Positions 11,943 to 22,029 of a DNA stretch of 64,000 bases are shown piece after piece. The stretch is from Ligustrum vulgare (Eukaryota; Streptophyta; Magnoliopsida; Lamiales; Oleaceae). Positions within the stretch are counted from its first letter, which is position 1. Each line of letters starts with the position of its first letter. The notes beneath the pieces were generated by a model that saw only the letters and a program-made list of their open reading frames with translations, was not told the DNA's origin and ran no database searches. The DNA is taken from NCBI GenBank assembly GCA_963555705.1, contig OY743183.1:26695932-26759931 (forward strand), given 5' to 3'. The position numbers and the translations under genes are program-made.

Positions 11943-13730
11943 ATGCAATATGATAAATGAATTAACAGTTAAAAAATTGTTATTCATTTATTTTGACAGA
12001 TTTTTATTTTTATTTTTAGTTTATTTGAGGAAGAACAAATATTCTAGTTTGGAGGGGTTTGATAAGTGTATTTACATACGTATTTATCTGTCAAAATTAG
12101 GATATTATGTTGTTTATCGTGTATAAACTCTACTTAGTTGTTATATATTATTATTTCAAGTTTTATCCCAAAAATCAAGAAAAATGAGAAATTGGAGAAA
12201 ATATATCACAATTAGATGAAAAGTGGAACTAAATCATGCAAAAATAGTTGATGAGGACATTTGAAGTGCAAAAGTTGAAGAATGAAGAATTTCCAGGGTC
12301 TAATTGAAGAAATCAAGTTAAAAAAAAGAGTCAATTGAAGAAAACAATAAATTATGGTGATTGTAAATTTTTGAAAGCTGAAGGACTTGAATTGCAATAA
12401 AAAAGGGACCCAGATGAAATAATAGTGAAATGTTGAGGACTAAATTGAAGAAATCACCAACCTCGAGTGTAATGACCCGAAAATTTTGACATCCTTAATT
12501 GTCCATTATGACATAATAAATGTATTTGTAGAGTTTATTTGATTAAAGAAAGAAAAACGAAATTTTTATAAAAAGTAAAGTTACAACAAAAACGTATTTA
12601 AATGCCCCTCTTCCATGGACCCATTTGATCTCTTCCGTCATTCTTTTTAATACATGTAATATATGTACGGAAAAGTTCTCGAAACAAGCTTTAAGAATCT
12701 TAAATTCATTTCTTAGTTCGACCAATGGATAGCCTCCAGTGAATTTTTAAAGTTAGTACTTTACCGAAAGGTTAAGAAACTAAGTTTTAAGTGCCTTAGT
12801 TTGGTAGGCCATAACTTCCTCCTCGGTTATCCATTCCTAGCGCCGTAAAATGTACGGGAATGAGTACTTTGATATGGTCCCAAGAATGCAAGGTTTGAAC
12901 ATCATTTACTACTTCGAAACTAAGCTCAAATCTACCTCCATGAAACTGGAATTCTTAAAGAAATTAGCATGAGGTGGCAATCTAAATGGACACAGCTACA
13001 CTTGTTAGTCATCCTATCTACATTAACCAGCTCCAACTTGCATGAATGGTGTCTTCCACCTCCCGGTCTCAAGATAAGAAGCCTAATCGTTTCCTAGTCA
13101 TTCCTTAGCAAAGAAAGGTGGAGAAATCTTCTACAAACAAGACTTCTTCCATTTTTTGACACTTTGGTGTCGACACCAAATCAATTGGTGTCAACACCAA
13201 ACGAACAACCTGGCTGCCTGACTTCATTCAGCCATAACTTTTGATTTACAACTCCGATTTGCAATTCGTAAAGTGCATTGAACACCTGATTCGATTATCT
13301 TTCCATTGATTTATTATAAAACTTGTGGATATTTATGTACTAGGATTTATGCACTTGTTTCTTCACATGCTCCGTTCAAAGTTAGTTGAAAGATTCTCAT
13401 TCCAAATGAAAGTCATTCTAGGAGCTGTTTGTGGATTGATTCATCCAATAATATGTGAGTGAGATGTATTTATTTGGATTAGTTGAATAATATGTGACTG
13501 GGATATGTTATTTGGTTATTAGACTTGAATATGTTTATAAGAATTATGATTCATTGTAAGTGAGTAGAGTATATTTAGTTATTTACTTGATTATGTGAGT
13601 ATAATATTTAATTAAACTATATCATTTCAGTAGATGTGAGTTGAATATGTTTACAAGAATTATATGATTTATTTGGATATGCTTATGTGTATATATTTGA
13701 ATAGAACACATTAGATTTTGTTGCACATTC
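11943..13730. other. No gene seen; possible LTR start and a palindrome pair
   Basis: From 12467 the sequence TGTAATGACCCGAAAATTTT resembles the start of a plant gypsy LTR, but I could not find a matching end or second copy. At 13163-13180 there is a perfect 18-bp palindrome TTTGGTGTCGACACCAAA, followed at 13185-13200 by a near-copy, TTGGTGTCAACACCAA. The rest is AT-rich with weak internal repeats such as TTGAATATGTTTA. Confidence 0.4.
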
Positions 13731-14290
13731 GCCGGACCTCCGCAGCAGCACCGCGACTTCCATGGAAGCAGTGACACCTCGAAGCAGCGGAGAAGATGCT
13801 GCTCCGATCTAGCGGAATCACTCCTGCTTAGATCTAGCAGCGGCGTTGCTGCTATATTGAAGTAGCGGAGCTAAAGCAGGGCCATCGAGGTAGCGCCTTT
13901 GCCGCTATTGATTTCTCCTTCGATTCATCACAATTTCATTTGTGAATCGAGAAGTTCACAGCGACGGTTCTTGGTGGTTGTGTTTGTGGTAACTATGGAA
14001 CTGATGGTGTGGAAGTGATTATGGCAGTGATGCTGTCATGGTGGTGATGTGGTTTCGATGGTGATTGTGTGGATGAGGTGTGGCGGTGAGTCGTGGTTGA
14101 TGTGTGGTTGTGGTGTGGTGGTGGGTCGTGGTAGCTGTGTGATAGTTGTGATGATCAGGTGGTGTCATGGTGGCAGTTTGTGGTTGTGGTGGTTTGTGGT
14201 TTTGTGGTGGGATTTGTGGTTTTGTATGTTGGTTCCGGCGCCGGCGATTGTGGGTTTGGGGTGGGGATGGGTGGGCGATGAAGCCTGAAG
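13731..14290. other. GC-richer low-complexity block, no gene
   Basis: Composition changes abruptly from AT-rich to a GC-rich block (13731-13930) with repeated AGCAGCGG-type words. A GTG/GTGGT-rich tract (13970-14230) follows, whose ORFs (Trp/Val-rich, or Thr/Pro-rich on the other strand) are compositional. Probably part of a long LTR or another non-coding repeat. Confidence 0.4.
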
Positions 14291-14299
14291 TATAATCTC

Positions 14300-15085
14300 A
14301 GACCTTTAATTGAATTATTATTGTGACCAAATAATTTGATATTTGTGACCCCCAAAAAAATTGTGACCAATTAATTAGTGTGACCATAATTTATGGACAG
14401 TAAAATTTGTGGTTTATGAACCAGTAGTAAATTGTGACTAAATAAATTGATAATTTGTGACAAAAAAAAAGCCGTGATCAAATAATTTGATAAATTGGAC
14501 CTAAAAATTTATTTATTGTGACCTAAATATTTTGATAATTTGTGATTTTTAATTGAATTATTGTGATCTAATAATTTGATACTTGTGACCCAAAAATAAG
14601 TTGTGACCAATAAATTGTTGTGAGCTTAATTTGTGACCCATAAAATTTGTAATTTATGACCAAGAAATAGATTGTGATCAACTAAATCGATAACTCGTGA
14701 CAAAAAAAATGAGAGTCAACCAAATAATTTTATAATTTGTGACATATTAAATTTATGATTTGTGACCAAGAAAACTAGTGATTTGTGAAAATTGTGACCT
14801 ACAAAATTCTTGATTTGTATTCGAGAAAAAACTGTGACCAATAAAATTTGTGATTTGTGAACAATAAAGAAATTGTGACTCATAATTTGTTAAGTTGTAA
14901 TCAATGACTCAAAATTTGTGATCGAAAAAAATCGTGACCTACGAAATTCGAAATTTATGACCGAGAAATAAATTGTGCCTAAAAATTGTGACTGTGACCA
15001 TAAACATATGACCTGATTTGTGAATTGTGACCATAATAAGTTGTGACCTAAAAAATTGTGACTTGTGACCATAAACAATAAAATA
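14300..15085 (+). repeat. Degenerate TTGTGACC array
   Basis: The octamer TTGTGACC or a one-base variant recurs many times across about 780 bp, usually followed by WWWWAATTTG-type A/T stretches and spaced about 15-35 bp apart. It is satellite-like but the period is not fixed. Related TGTGACCT words continue at lower density to about 16010. No ORF has coding character here. Confidence 0.75.
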
Positions 15086-15399
15086 TATAATTAATTATGT
15101 TTTTTGAAATAAAACCTTAAGTTTCTTAATTTTGAAAATGTGTATTTTAAAAACTTTAGTTATGCATTATGGGAAAAATACATAAATCAGGTCAGTAAAG
15201 AATCATAATTCATAAATAGAGAATAACTTTCATTTATTCACTATTCAGGTTCTAATACAATTAATTAATTATATATACATTTTTTGAAAACCAAAAACCT
15301 AGCCCAACCCCTGCTAACCAACCCCTGCATCCAATCTCCAAAAATCTTATGCACTGTCGCTGTCATCACCATGCTCACAATCTCCGACGAACACCAGAA

Positions 15400-15580
15400 C
15401 ACGTGACCTCAAAAATTAAACAAAACCCAGCCCACCCATCTCCGACGAACACCGTAACATGTGACCTCAAGTACTAAACAGAAAACCCAGCCCAACCATC
15501 TCCGACAAACACCTGAACATGTGACCTCAAGAACTAAACAAAACCCAGACCAACCGCTGTTACCCAATCCTGCATCCAAG
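15400..15580 (+). repeat. Tandem repeat of about 60 bp, three units
   Basis: Three consecutive units each contain GTGACCTCAA, then CAAAACCCAGCCCA-like sequence, then ATCTCCGACRAACACC. The third unit decays after CAAAACCCAGACCAACC. This extends the TGTGACC theme of the preceding array into a longer repeat unit. Confidence 0.7.
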
Positions 15581-16938
15581 TTGGACCGACACTCAGCACC
15601 AAGACTTCGGCGTGCCACTGCCTCTTTGATGAACCACCACCACTACAAGAATCAGATCCGGAATAAATGTGACGTGAAAATGAACTTGTGACCTCAAGAA
15701 TTAAACATGTGACCTAAGTAAGCTAGTACATCAATGCTGGAACTGAAAATGTGCGCCAATGGCATAGCCCAAAACCTCCTCTATACCACCACAGTTGTCT
15801 CTTCCTCTGCACCAACACTATCACCGCCTGAGATTCACCACCACCACCATCTGCTTTAGCACTATCATTACCGGCCACACACAAACATCTCACCACCACA
15901 ACCACGAAGCTTATAACCACCACAACCACCAAGTTTCTCGCCACCACAATTTGCACCAGCACTGTGACGTAAAATCGAATGTGACCTAAGAAAACAATGT
16001 GTGGCCTGAGAAGAATGATACCCCCCTTGGCGCTGCCACCACACCACAGTCACTGTTGGCAGCCGGTGGTTGGATTGTGGTCGTGATATCGGATACAACA
16101 AACCATACTTGATGCAGTGTAACAATCATCTGACAAAGTTCATCATTACTCCAACCGTCTACTCCTACAACATCGACAGTCGGGGTCAATGCAGAGGCGG
16201 GCGCCGCATAGTTTGAAACCCAATGCAGAGGCGGGCGTCGCTGCTTAGTTTGAAATCGTTACCAACGGGGATCTTGAGGGCAACGTCCGAAGCATGGGCG
16301 GGTCCAACGAGGGGATGTGTGTGGCTGTGAGTTGAAGGGGCTGTGATATTCACTGTGTTTGATTGCTTGAAATGAAGTAGACGGCGGCGTGGTGGCCTGA
16401 AGAGAAATGGAAGAGAAGGGCAATAGCTTGGTGGTGGTGATGGCAGCGTCGTGGTTGCGGCGTTGGAGAGAAATTGAAGATGGGGCTGTTTGTGGTGCCT
16501 GTTTTGTGAAGATGATTCCTGTTTATAGATTTGATTTTGAAATCAAAGAATTAGGGTTAGCTGGTATAGGGTAGATTAAATTAATTTAATAAATACTAAA
16601 TAAAATTTTATGTTTAATAATTTATTAAATTTAAAATAAATAATGACCTGATTTTTGAAATTATTTAAGTTTCATCTTATTTTTTAATTTGATTCTTAAA
16701 AAGCATGACTTTCTGTAATTTCCTCATGTATTATTCCCTTATGGTTATCTCTCGTTTGGGCTCTATTAGAAGTCAGTCACCCAAAACATTCTGGGCTGCC
16801 TACGAATGAAACCCCATTTCGATCCAGAGTGATCCGACCCTAAACAAAACATAAAAAGCATGACTTTCTGTAATTACTTTTAGTTGTCATTTTATTTATT
16901 TGTCAATTTTTTCTCTTCCAAAACTAATTCAAAAGTTT
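15581..16938. other. No gene seen; short duplications
   Basis: Contains CACCAC-rich low-complexity sequence (15780-15960), a roughly 40-bp imperfect duplication AATGCAGAGGCGGGCG (16192 and 16223), and a direct repeat AAAAAGCATGACTTTCTG that flanks about 130 bp (about 16698 and 16853). ORFs here are compositional. The retrotransposon LTR starts at 16944. Confidence 0.4.
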
Positions 16939-16943
16939 CCTTT

Positions 16944-19793
16944 TATAGCAACCCAGAATTTTTATGCAATAAATAATTATTTTAATATTTAGAAAATTGA
17001 GTCGCTATTGTTTTGAAATTAATGCCGCGACGAATTCGTCTAGCCAAGTCAAGAAATATCGAATTTGTTCGATTTTAAATTAAAATTCGAATTTCTAAAA
17101 TTATGTTATTTTAATTATTTATTCAAAGTATTATTTTCAAAATCATTTTGAATTCCAAATTTATTAAAATATCTCAATTTATTTATTCTCAAATTATTTT
17201 CAGTCCAAAGTATATCTGTTTTAAACACATTTCTTAATCAAAATTAGTCTAATTTTCAATGGATTACTTCCCACGTTTTTCATCTTTATTACATTATTAA
17301 GCACCTACTCTACTCATATTCCCCATGTTCCCATTAATCATTTTATTTTCTTTTTTCTTTCCTTTTGAGCACTTTCATCCTCAAGACATCATCATCACCA
17401 AACCAACTAATTATTCCCCATGTCTCCCACTTTTCTCTCCAATAAATCACCATCACGACAATCACTATAATCATCATCAATCAACACCGCCATCACGCAG
17501 ACCATACTGCCACCATGCCACAATTCCAACACCACAAGTCTGAACACCAGCACCTCCACCATAGCCAAAATCCCTTATCAACACCATGATCAATTTTACT
17601 GCAACCTCGACAGCTTGCAGCAACCCAAACCACCGGTTGCAGCCCTTCACAGAACCATTGCCAATCGCCTGCAAGCACAGTCCTACCATCACTGCCGAAT
17701 CTTAATCTCATCACGCCACCAACCTCCATAAGCACCGGCATCATCTCCACACCCAAACCACAACCTCCACCACCATCGCACACGAACACAACCGTCATCA
17801 ATACAAACCACTACTACCCAATCCCAAAGTAAAACCCAAAAACTGAGAGGAATCAAAGCCCAGAACCTTACCTTGATTCGACCTAGCTCTGGCCTGATTT
17901 TCACCGGTTGTACCGCCGATTCTCCGCAGCCCAAAACTGCCACTTTTTGCCTCGGCTCAACCATCAATCTTGCACCCAAATTTCACAATAACCTAGTCTA
18001 CAACACCCCTGCCACTCGCCGCACCTTACGCCGGCGATTTCGTCTGCGAAACCGCCGGTCAGACACCATAGTTCACGAAGCCGCCAGCGTCGCTCTCTCC
18101 GATCTCTCTCTTGACTAGTTGAAATGGAAAGAGAGAGAGAGAAAAATATTTTAAATATATTTTGAGTTTCAGAAATTGCAACTTTAGTCCCTGAAGTTTC
18201 TAAGTCTTTCAAATCAGCCCTGATTGTTTTAAAACCTATCAATTCAGTCCTTAAGTTTTTTTAAATGATTTTAATCAGCCCTTTCATTTTCAAAATCTGA
18301 TCACTTCAGTCACCGTTGATTTACTTTTAAGCTCAACTATCAAAAGTATCTATTTTAGTCCCTGAACTTTCAAAAGTATTCATTTTAGTCCCTCAACTTT
18401 CAAAACATCAATTTTAGTCCTCAAATTATAATTTATCATTTTGAACTATATATTCGATATACTAAAGTGACTTATTGGCTAAGACGAAGCGTACGGAGAA
18501 TTTAAAGAAATTGAAGTCATTCCCGCTCAACTTTGCACTCGTCGGATTTGAGGTAGACTCGCACTTATTAATTGATTTAAATTATGATTTCATATAAATG
18601 TCATGTGACTTGTGAAAGTCAATTTTCAAGAAAATTAAGTATGTTTTATGAAAAGTAAGTATACCCTATGTTTTTACGATAATGTTTTATATGTTTTGGA
18701 TCATTGCTACGCATAAGAATTCTTACCACCTAAGTTCGGTAGAATTCTGTGTCTCCATAAGTTTATGGGGATTTACCACCTAAGTTCGGTAAAATTCCTG
18801 CCTTTCCATATGTTTATGAGGATTTACCACCTAAGTTCGGTAAAATTCCTGTCGCGTATGTTTATGAGGATTTCGATCCTATCTTATGTTATGATGGAAA
18901 TGATCCCTATGAATTTCATGAATTATGTTTTGGTATACTTACTGTTATTATGATCTTACTGTTATTATGACTTACTACATAAGAATTCTTACCACCTAAG
19001 TTCGGTAAAATTCTTATGTTTATGAGGATTTCGATTTTATCCTATGTTATGATGAAAACTTACTGTTATTATGATTTTACTACATAAGAATTCTTACCAC
19101 CTAAGTTCGGTAAAATTCTTATGTTTATGAGGATTTCAATCCTATCTTATGTTATGCTTTCAAAAGAAATTATGCTTGGCATAATTAAAATGTTTTATAA
19201 GTATATGGTTTTCAAAGAACTGTTTTCAAAGAGATGTTTTCAAAGAGCATATGATTTGCAAAATATGTCCCGTGCTGTAATGCACAATATGAGTTTTATC
19301 AAGAGCAGTTTTATAAAGAAGCTCTATCAATGCCCGTTTTATAAAGAGCCGGGATTTATGTGTTTAATCATCTTATAAATTAAATTAATTTGCGATGAGT
19401 CTACTGAGTATTTCCCCCATGAAATACTCACCCTACTTTTAACAGTTTTGCAGATTTCGGAGACGGTGGCGAGCGATGAATGATGGTGGCAATAATCGTT
19501 GAACGGTTGAAAGTTTGACGTTAATGATTTCCGTATTTTCCAAACAATCGAATAATTTAGAGAAGTTCATTTATTTGAGAAATTATGATATTGGCAATTT
19601 CTTTACAATATTAATGGTTCGATTTACTATTTCAAATGGTTTCATAAATTTTTTCAATTTTAGCGGCCATTACATTATATTTAATGTTGCCAAAAATGAA
19701 TTTCAATTATTTCTTCCGCAAAAAAATATTATTCGAAAAATTTAGACAGAAAATGACGTAGTGAATCGGGTATACGGAACTCGGGGCGCTACA
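16944..19793 (+). repeat. 5' LTR (2,850 bp)
   Basis: Begins TATAGCAACCCAG and ends GGGGCGCTACA. It matches 23352-26201 except at about four sites: near 17526 (C/T), 17784 (A/G), 18769 (G/A) and 19651 (T/G). It contains CAC-rich low-complexity sequence, a run of TTTTAGTCCCT(G/C)AAC repeats (about 18180-18420) and five hairpin modules (18720-19120). The several ORFs in it occur identically in the other LTR and have no domains, so I treat them as non-coding. Confidence 0.95.
18720..19125 (+). repeat. Five hairpin modules in the 5' LTR
   Basis: TACCACCTAAGTTCGGTA occurs five times (about 18725, 18775, 18827, 18988 and 19096), usually with AATTC on the far side. The units whose 5' arm starts AGAATTCTTACC pair with GGTAAAATTCT, giving an 11-bp stem with one bulged base and the 10-nt loop ACCTAAGTTC. 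The modules are separated by 50-160 bp containing TTTATGAGGATTT. The same set recurs in the 3' LTR (25128-25533). Confidence 0.85.
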
Positions 19794-19796
19794 AGT

Positions 19797-19810
19797 TGGT
19801 ATCAGAGCCA
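19797..19810 (+). promoter_or_regulatory. Primer-binding site (tRNA-Met)
   Basis: TGGTATCAGAGCCA starts three bases after the 5' LTR. It is complementary to the 3' end of plant initiator tRNA-Met, the standard minus-strand primer for many plant LTR retrotransposons and caulimovirids. Confidence 0.93.
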
Positions 19811-20640
19811 GTCTGCGTTTCTGTAGACTGGTAAAACTTGCAAAAGAATTTTCAAGAAATATTTTCCATTATAAAATTTTATTGATGAAGATTGCCACTG
19901 CCATCATTCGTTCCACCAACTCCGAGGTAAAGAAGTTTATGATGTTTAAAGTTATTTCAGTATTTCGAATACTCATTTTATTAATTTATGAGAAAGAATG
20001 AAGAGTATTTCGGATACTTATGATTTATGAGAAATAAGAATGTATTTCTTTCAAAAATAATGATGTTGTTATGCTTTGTCATAACTTATATGTTTTAATG
20101 TATGATTATGAAATTTTTTTTTAGAAATAAAACGAGTGTTGAGCATAATGGGAATAATATGATTTTATTGAGAATTAAGTAATGGATATTATGTTGAGTA
20201 AGTGAATTATTTCCTCTATTTTGAAGAGAAATTTATTATGAAGTTTGGCCTTGTGAATAAATTTTGGGAACATGATTTATGGCATATATTTATAAGTATG
20301 AGTTATCTTTTGAGCCATTAAGGTATCGAAGGAAGTGATATTGTGATATTGAAAAATATGATTTGAAATTTCTATGTTGAGGAATTATGAATTGAATTAT
20401 GGGATATTTTGATGATAATGAAGTGTTGGAATCGTTTTCAATATTTTTAGATCGTTGTGATCAAATGTGGAGTTATTTATTATTGTGAGTTATGAAGTAT
20501 GCTTATGGTTTGGATAAGTCCAAATTACAAGGGAGACTCTGTTCAGAATTTTATCAATTGAAATTAAGAGCATGATATGATAAGCATCTACTAAAGGAAT
20601 TAAGGTTAGACATGCAAGTACATTTATATCACAAACGAGA
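19811..20640. other. Retrotransposon leader, no gag
   Basis: AT-rich untranslated sequence where a gag gene would begin in an autonomous element. No ORF with gag or CCHC features is present, which supports the non-autonomous call. Confidence 0.6.
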
Positions 20641-20759
20641 TTTGGTTGATGATAGCAGAGATTTTATTATTTTCTCATAAGGAGAACACACAAGAGTCAC
20701 ACTGGAAAGGAAATACATGAAACACATGAAAGCATAAGAGAAAAGCATGGAAAGATCCT

Positions 20760-20990
20760 CAGAATGAGAGATGTGTTTCCGGAGTAGCCGTATCCTACCA
20801 CCTCTGATCTTTTGAGGATATAAAGAGAAAACCTTCAAAGAGGTGTGTTTCGAGAGTAAGAATACTCCGTAATCTACCACCTGGAACCTTTGAGGTACAC
20901 ACAAGATTTAAACATTAAGGAAATCCTAGTAAATGGAGGGGTGTCTCGAGAGTGAAAATACTCCGTACTCTACCCCCACCTATTCTAAGA
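20760..20990 (-). repeat. Three imperfect repeat units just 3' of the LOG gene
   Basis: Read on the plus strand, three blocks share the pattern GTGT(T/C)TC-(C/G)GAGAGT-(N)-ACTCCGTA-(N)-CTACC(A/C)CC: around 20778-20805, 20845-20885 and 20940-20985. In the second block GAGTA/TACTC can pair around a 4-nt loop, and ACCT/AGGT flank a second small loop. They lie in what would be the 3' UTR of an antisense LOG transcript. Function unknown; they resemble no ribozyme core I know. Confidence 0.55.
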
Positions 20991-20991
20991 T

Positions 20992-21645
20992 TCAAAGAGT
21001 TAAGTTTACATTAACCGGACTCCATTTTCGCTTGATTCCCCTTCCTTGCGACCAATCTATCTTAACCCCTGCTGGATCTTGTATTGAGATATATGACTGC
21101 AGCTTATCCAGTAGTTCATCAATAGTAGGAGCAGAAATAAGAAGCCTTCTGGAAAATGGAGAGATGAATCCCTGTTCCACAGCATAATCAAGAAAGGTTA
21201 ACAAACCATCAAAGAAATTGTTAACATTCAGAAGCCCAATAGGCTTAGTATGGAGATCTAGTTGAGCCCACGAGGTAATGTTAAAAATTTCTTCTAAGGT
21301 ACCAAAACCTCCGGGCAGGGCTATAAAGGCATCAGAACCATATAGCATACAAGTTATGCGTTCATGGATGGATAAGGTTTGAACTTCATGCCCTCGTGTT
21401 TTGCCTGCAACATCTACCAAAGGGACAGGTATAACACCGATTACTTTTGATTTCTCTGCAAGAGCAGATTGGGAAACACAACCCATTAGACCACTGCTAC
21501 CACCCCCATATACAAGAGTGATACCTTTTTCCCCCAGTTTCTTTCCAAGATCTACAGCCGCTTCTAGATAACCGAAGCCTTTCCCTACTTTTGATCCACA
21601 AAATACACAAATAGTTTTGATCTGTCGAAGTTTTGGTGCTTCCAT
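20992..21645 (-). CDS. LOG-like: LOG-type cytokinin riboside 5'-monophosphate phosphoribohydrolase, intronless, inside retrotransposon
   Basis: This 217-aa ORF starts at an ATG and is intact. LOG enzymes cut ribose 5'-phosphate from cytokinin nucleotides, releasing active free-base cytokinin in the cytosol. Family features: N-terminal VCVFCGS-type strand (ICVFCGSK, residues 12-19), nucleotide-binding GGGSSGLMG (47-55), the HER arginine (R96) and the active-site PGGFGTLEE (111-119) containing the PGGxGTxxE signature with E119. WAQL (126-129) and KPIGLLN (134-140) also match. The length is normal for plant LOGs, but plant LOG genes usually have several introns and this has none, which suggests capture from RNA. 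F replaces the usual Y in PGGYGT, and the C-terminal tail is basic. It is antisense to the element, 384 bp downstream of the cysteine-rich ORF. Whether it is expressed is unknown. Confidence 0.93.
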   Translation of the reverse strand: MEAPKLRQIKTICVFCGSKVGKGFGYLEAAVDLGKKLGEKGITLVYGGGSSGLMGCVSQSALAEKSKVIGVIPVPLVDVAGKTRGHEVQTLSIHERITCMLYGSDAFIALPGGFGTLEEIFNITSWAQLDLHTKPIGLLNVNNFFDGLLTFLDYAVEQGFISPFSRRLLISAPTIDELLDKLQSYISIQDPAGVKIDWSQGRGIKRKWSPVNVNLTL

Positions 21646-21836
21646 CTTTGATAGTAAAGAAGGGAAAACTTACGAATAAGATGTGATTTTGGGATGCCTG
21701 AACTATGAAATATGTTTGGCTATTTAAAGCCGGAAAAATTTACTGTTTTTGATTGATTCTGAAAAAGTAAAGATTCACTTTTTGACAAAATCGGCCAACT
21801 TTTGACTATTTTATCAAAGATATCACCTTTCGGTGA

Positions 21837-21968
21837 TTTATTTCCAGCTTTATCAAAACTCGAGAAAAGGAAAATATATTTATTTCCAGCTTTATCAAAA
21901 CTCGAGAAAAGGAAAATATATTTATTTCCAGCTTTATCAAAACTCGAGAAAGGAAAATATTTTTTTAT
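21837..21968. repeat. Three 42-bp tandem repeats between the two captured genes
   Basis: The unit starts TTTATTTCCAGCTTTATC, contains an XhoI-like CTCGAG, and repeats at 21837, 21879 and 21921; the third lacks one A. Because 42 is a multiple of three, repeat-peptide ORFs open on both strands, but none starts at an ATG with any coding character. It sits in the LOG 5' region of the antisense transcript. Confidence 0.85.
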
Positions 21969-22029
21969 TTCCAAAACGCGTTAAAGAAAACAGAAAAAAT
22001 ATTTTTAAAAGCATATCAAAAGATTTACC

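Noticed and set aside
14049..14288. Trp/Val/Gly-rich ORF
   Set aside because: Compositional result of a GTG-rich tract, no domain.
18720..19125. CRISPR-like array from the five TACCACCTAAGTTCGGTA repeats
   Set aside because: Spacers are related to one another and uneven, repeats form LTR hairpins, and the host is a plant.
17325..19745. ORFs inside the LTRs (for example 17325-17543, 17689-17979, 19515-19745, and their duplicates at 23733-26153)
   Set aside because: They recur in both LTRs, lack domains and come from CAC-rich or AT-rich composition; treated as LTR sequence.
20760..20990. Possible hammerhead or other self-cleaving ribozyme in the structured repeats after LOG
   Set aside because: No CUGAUGA/GAAA core or other known catalytic core could be placed on either strand.
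21720..21974. 84-codon minus-strand repeat-peptide frame between LOG and the cysteine-rich ORF
   Set aside because: No ATG start, made almost wholly of the 42-bp tandem repeat, and the plus strand is equally open.
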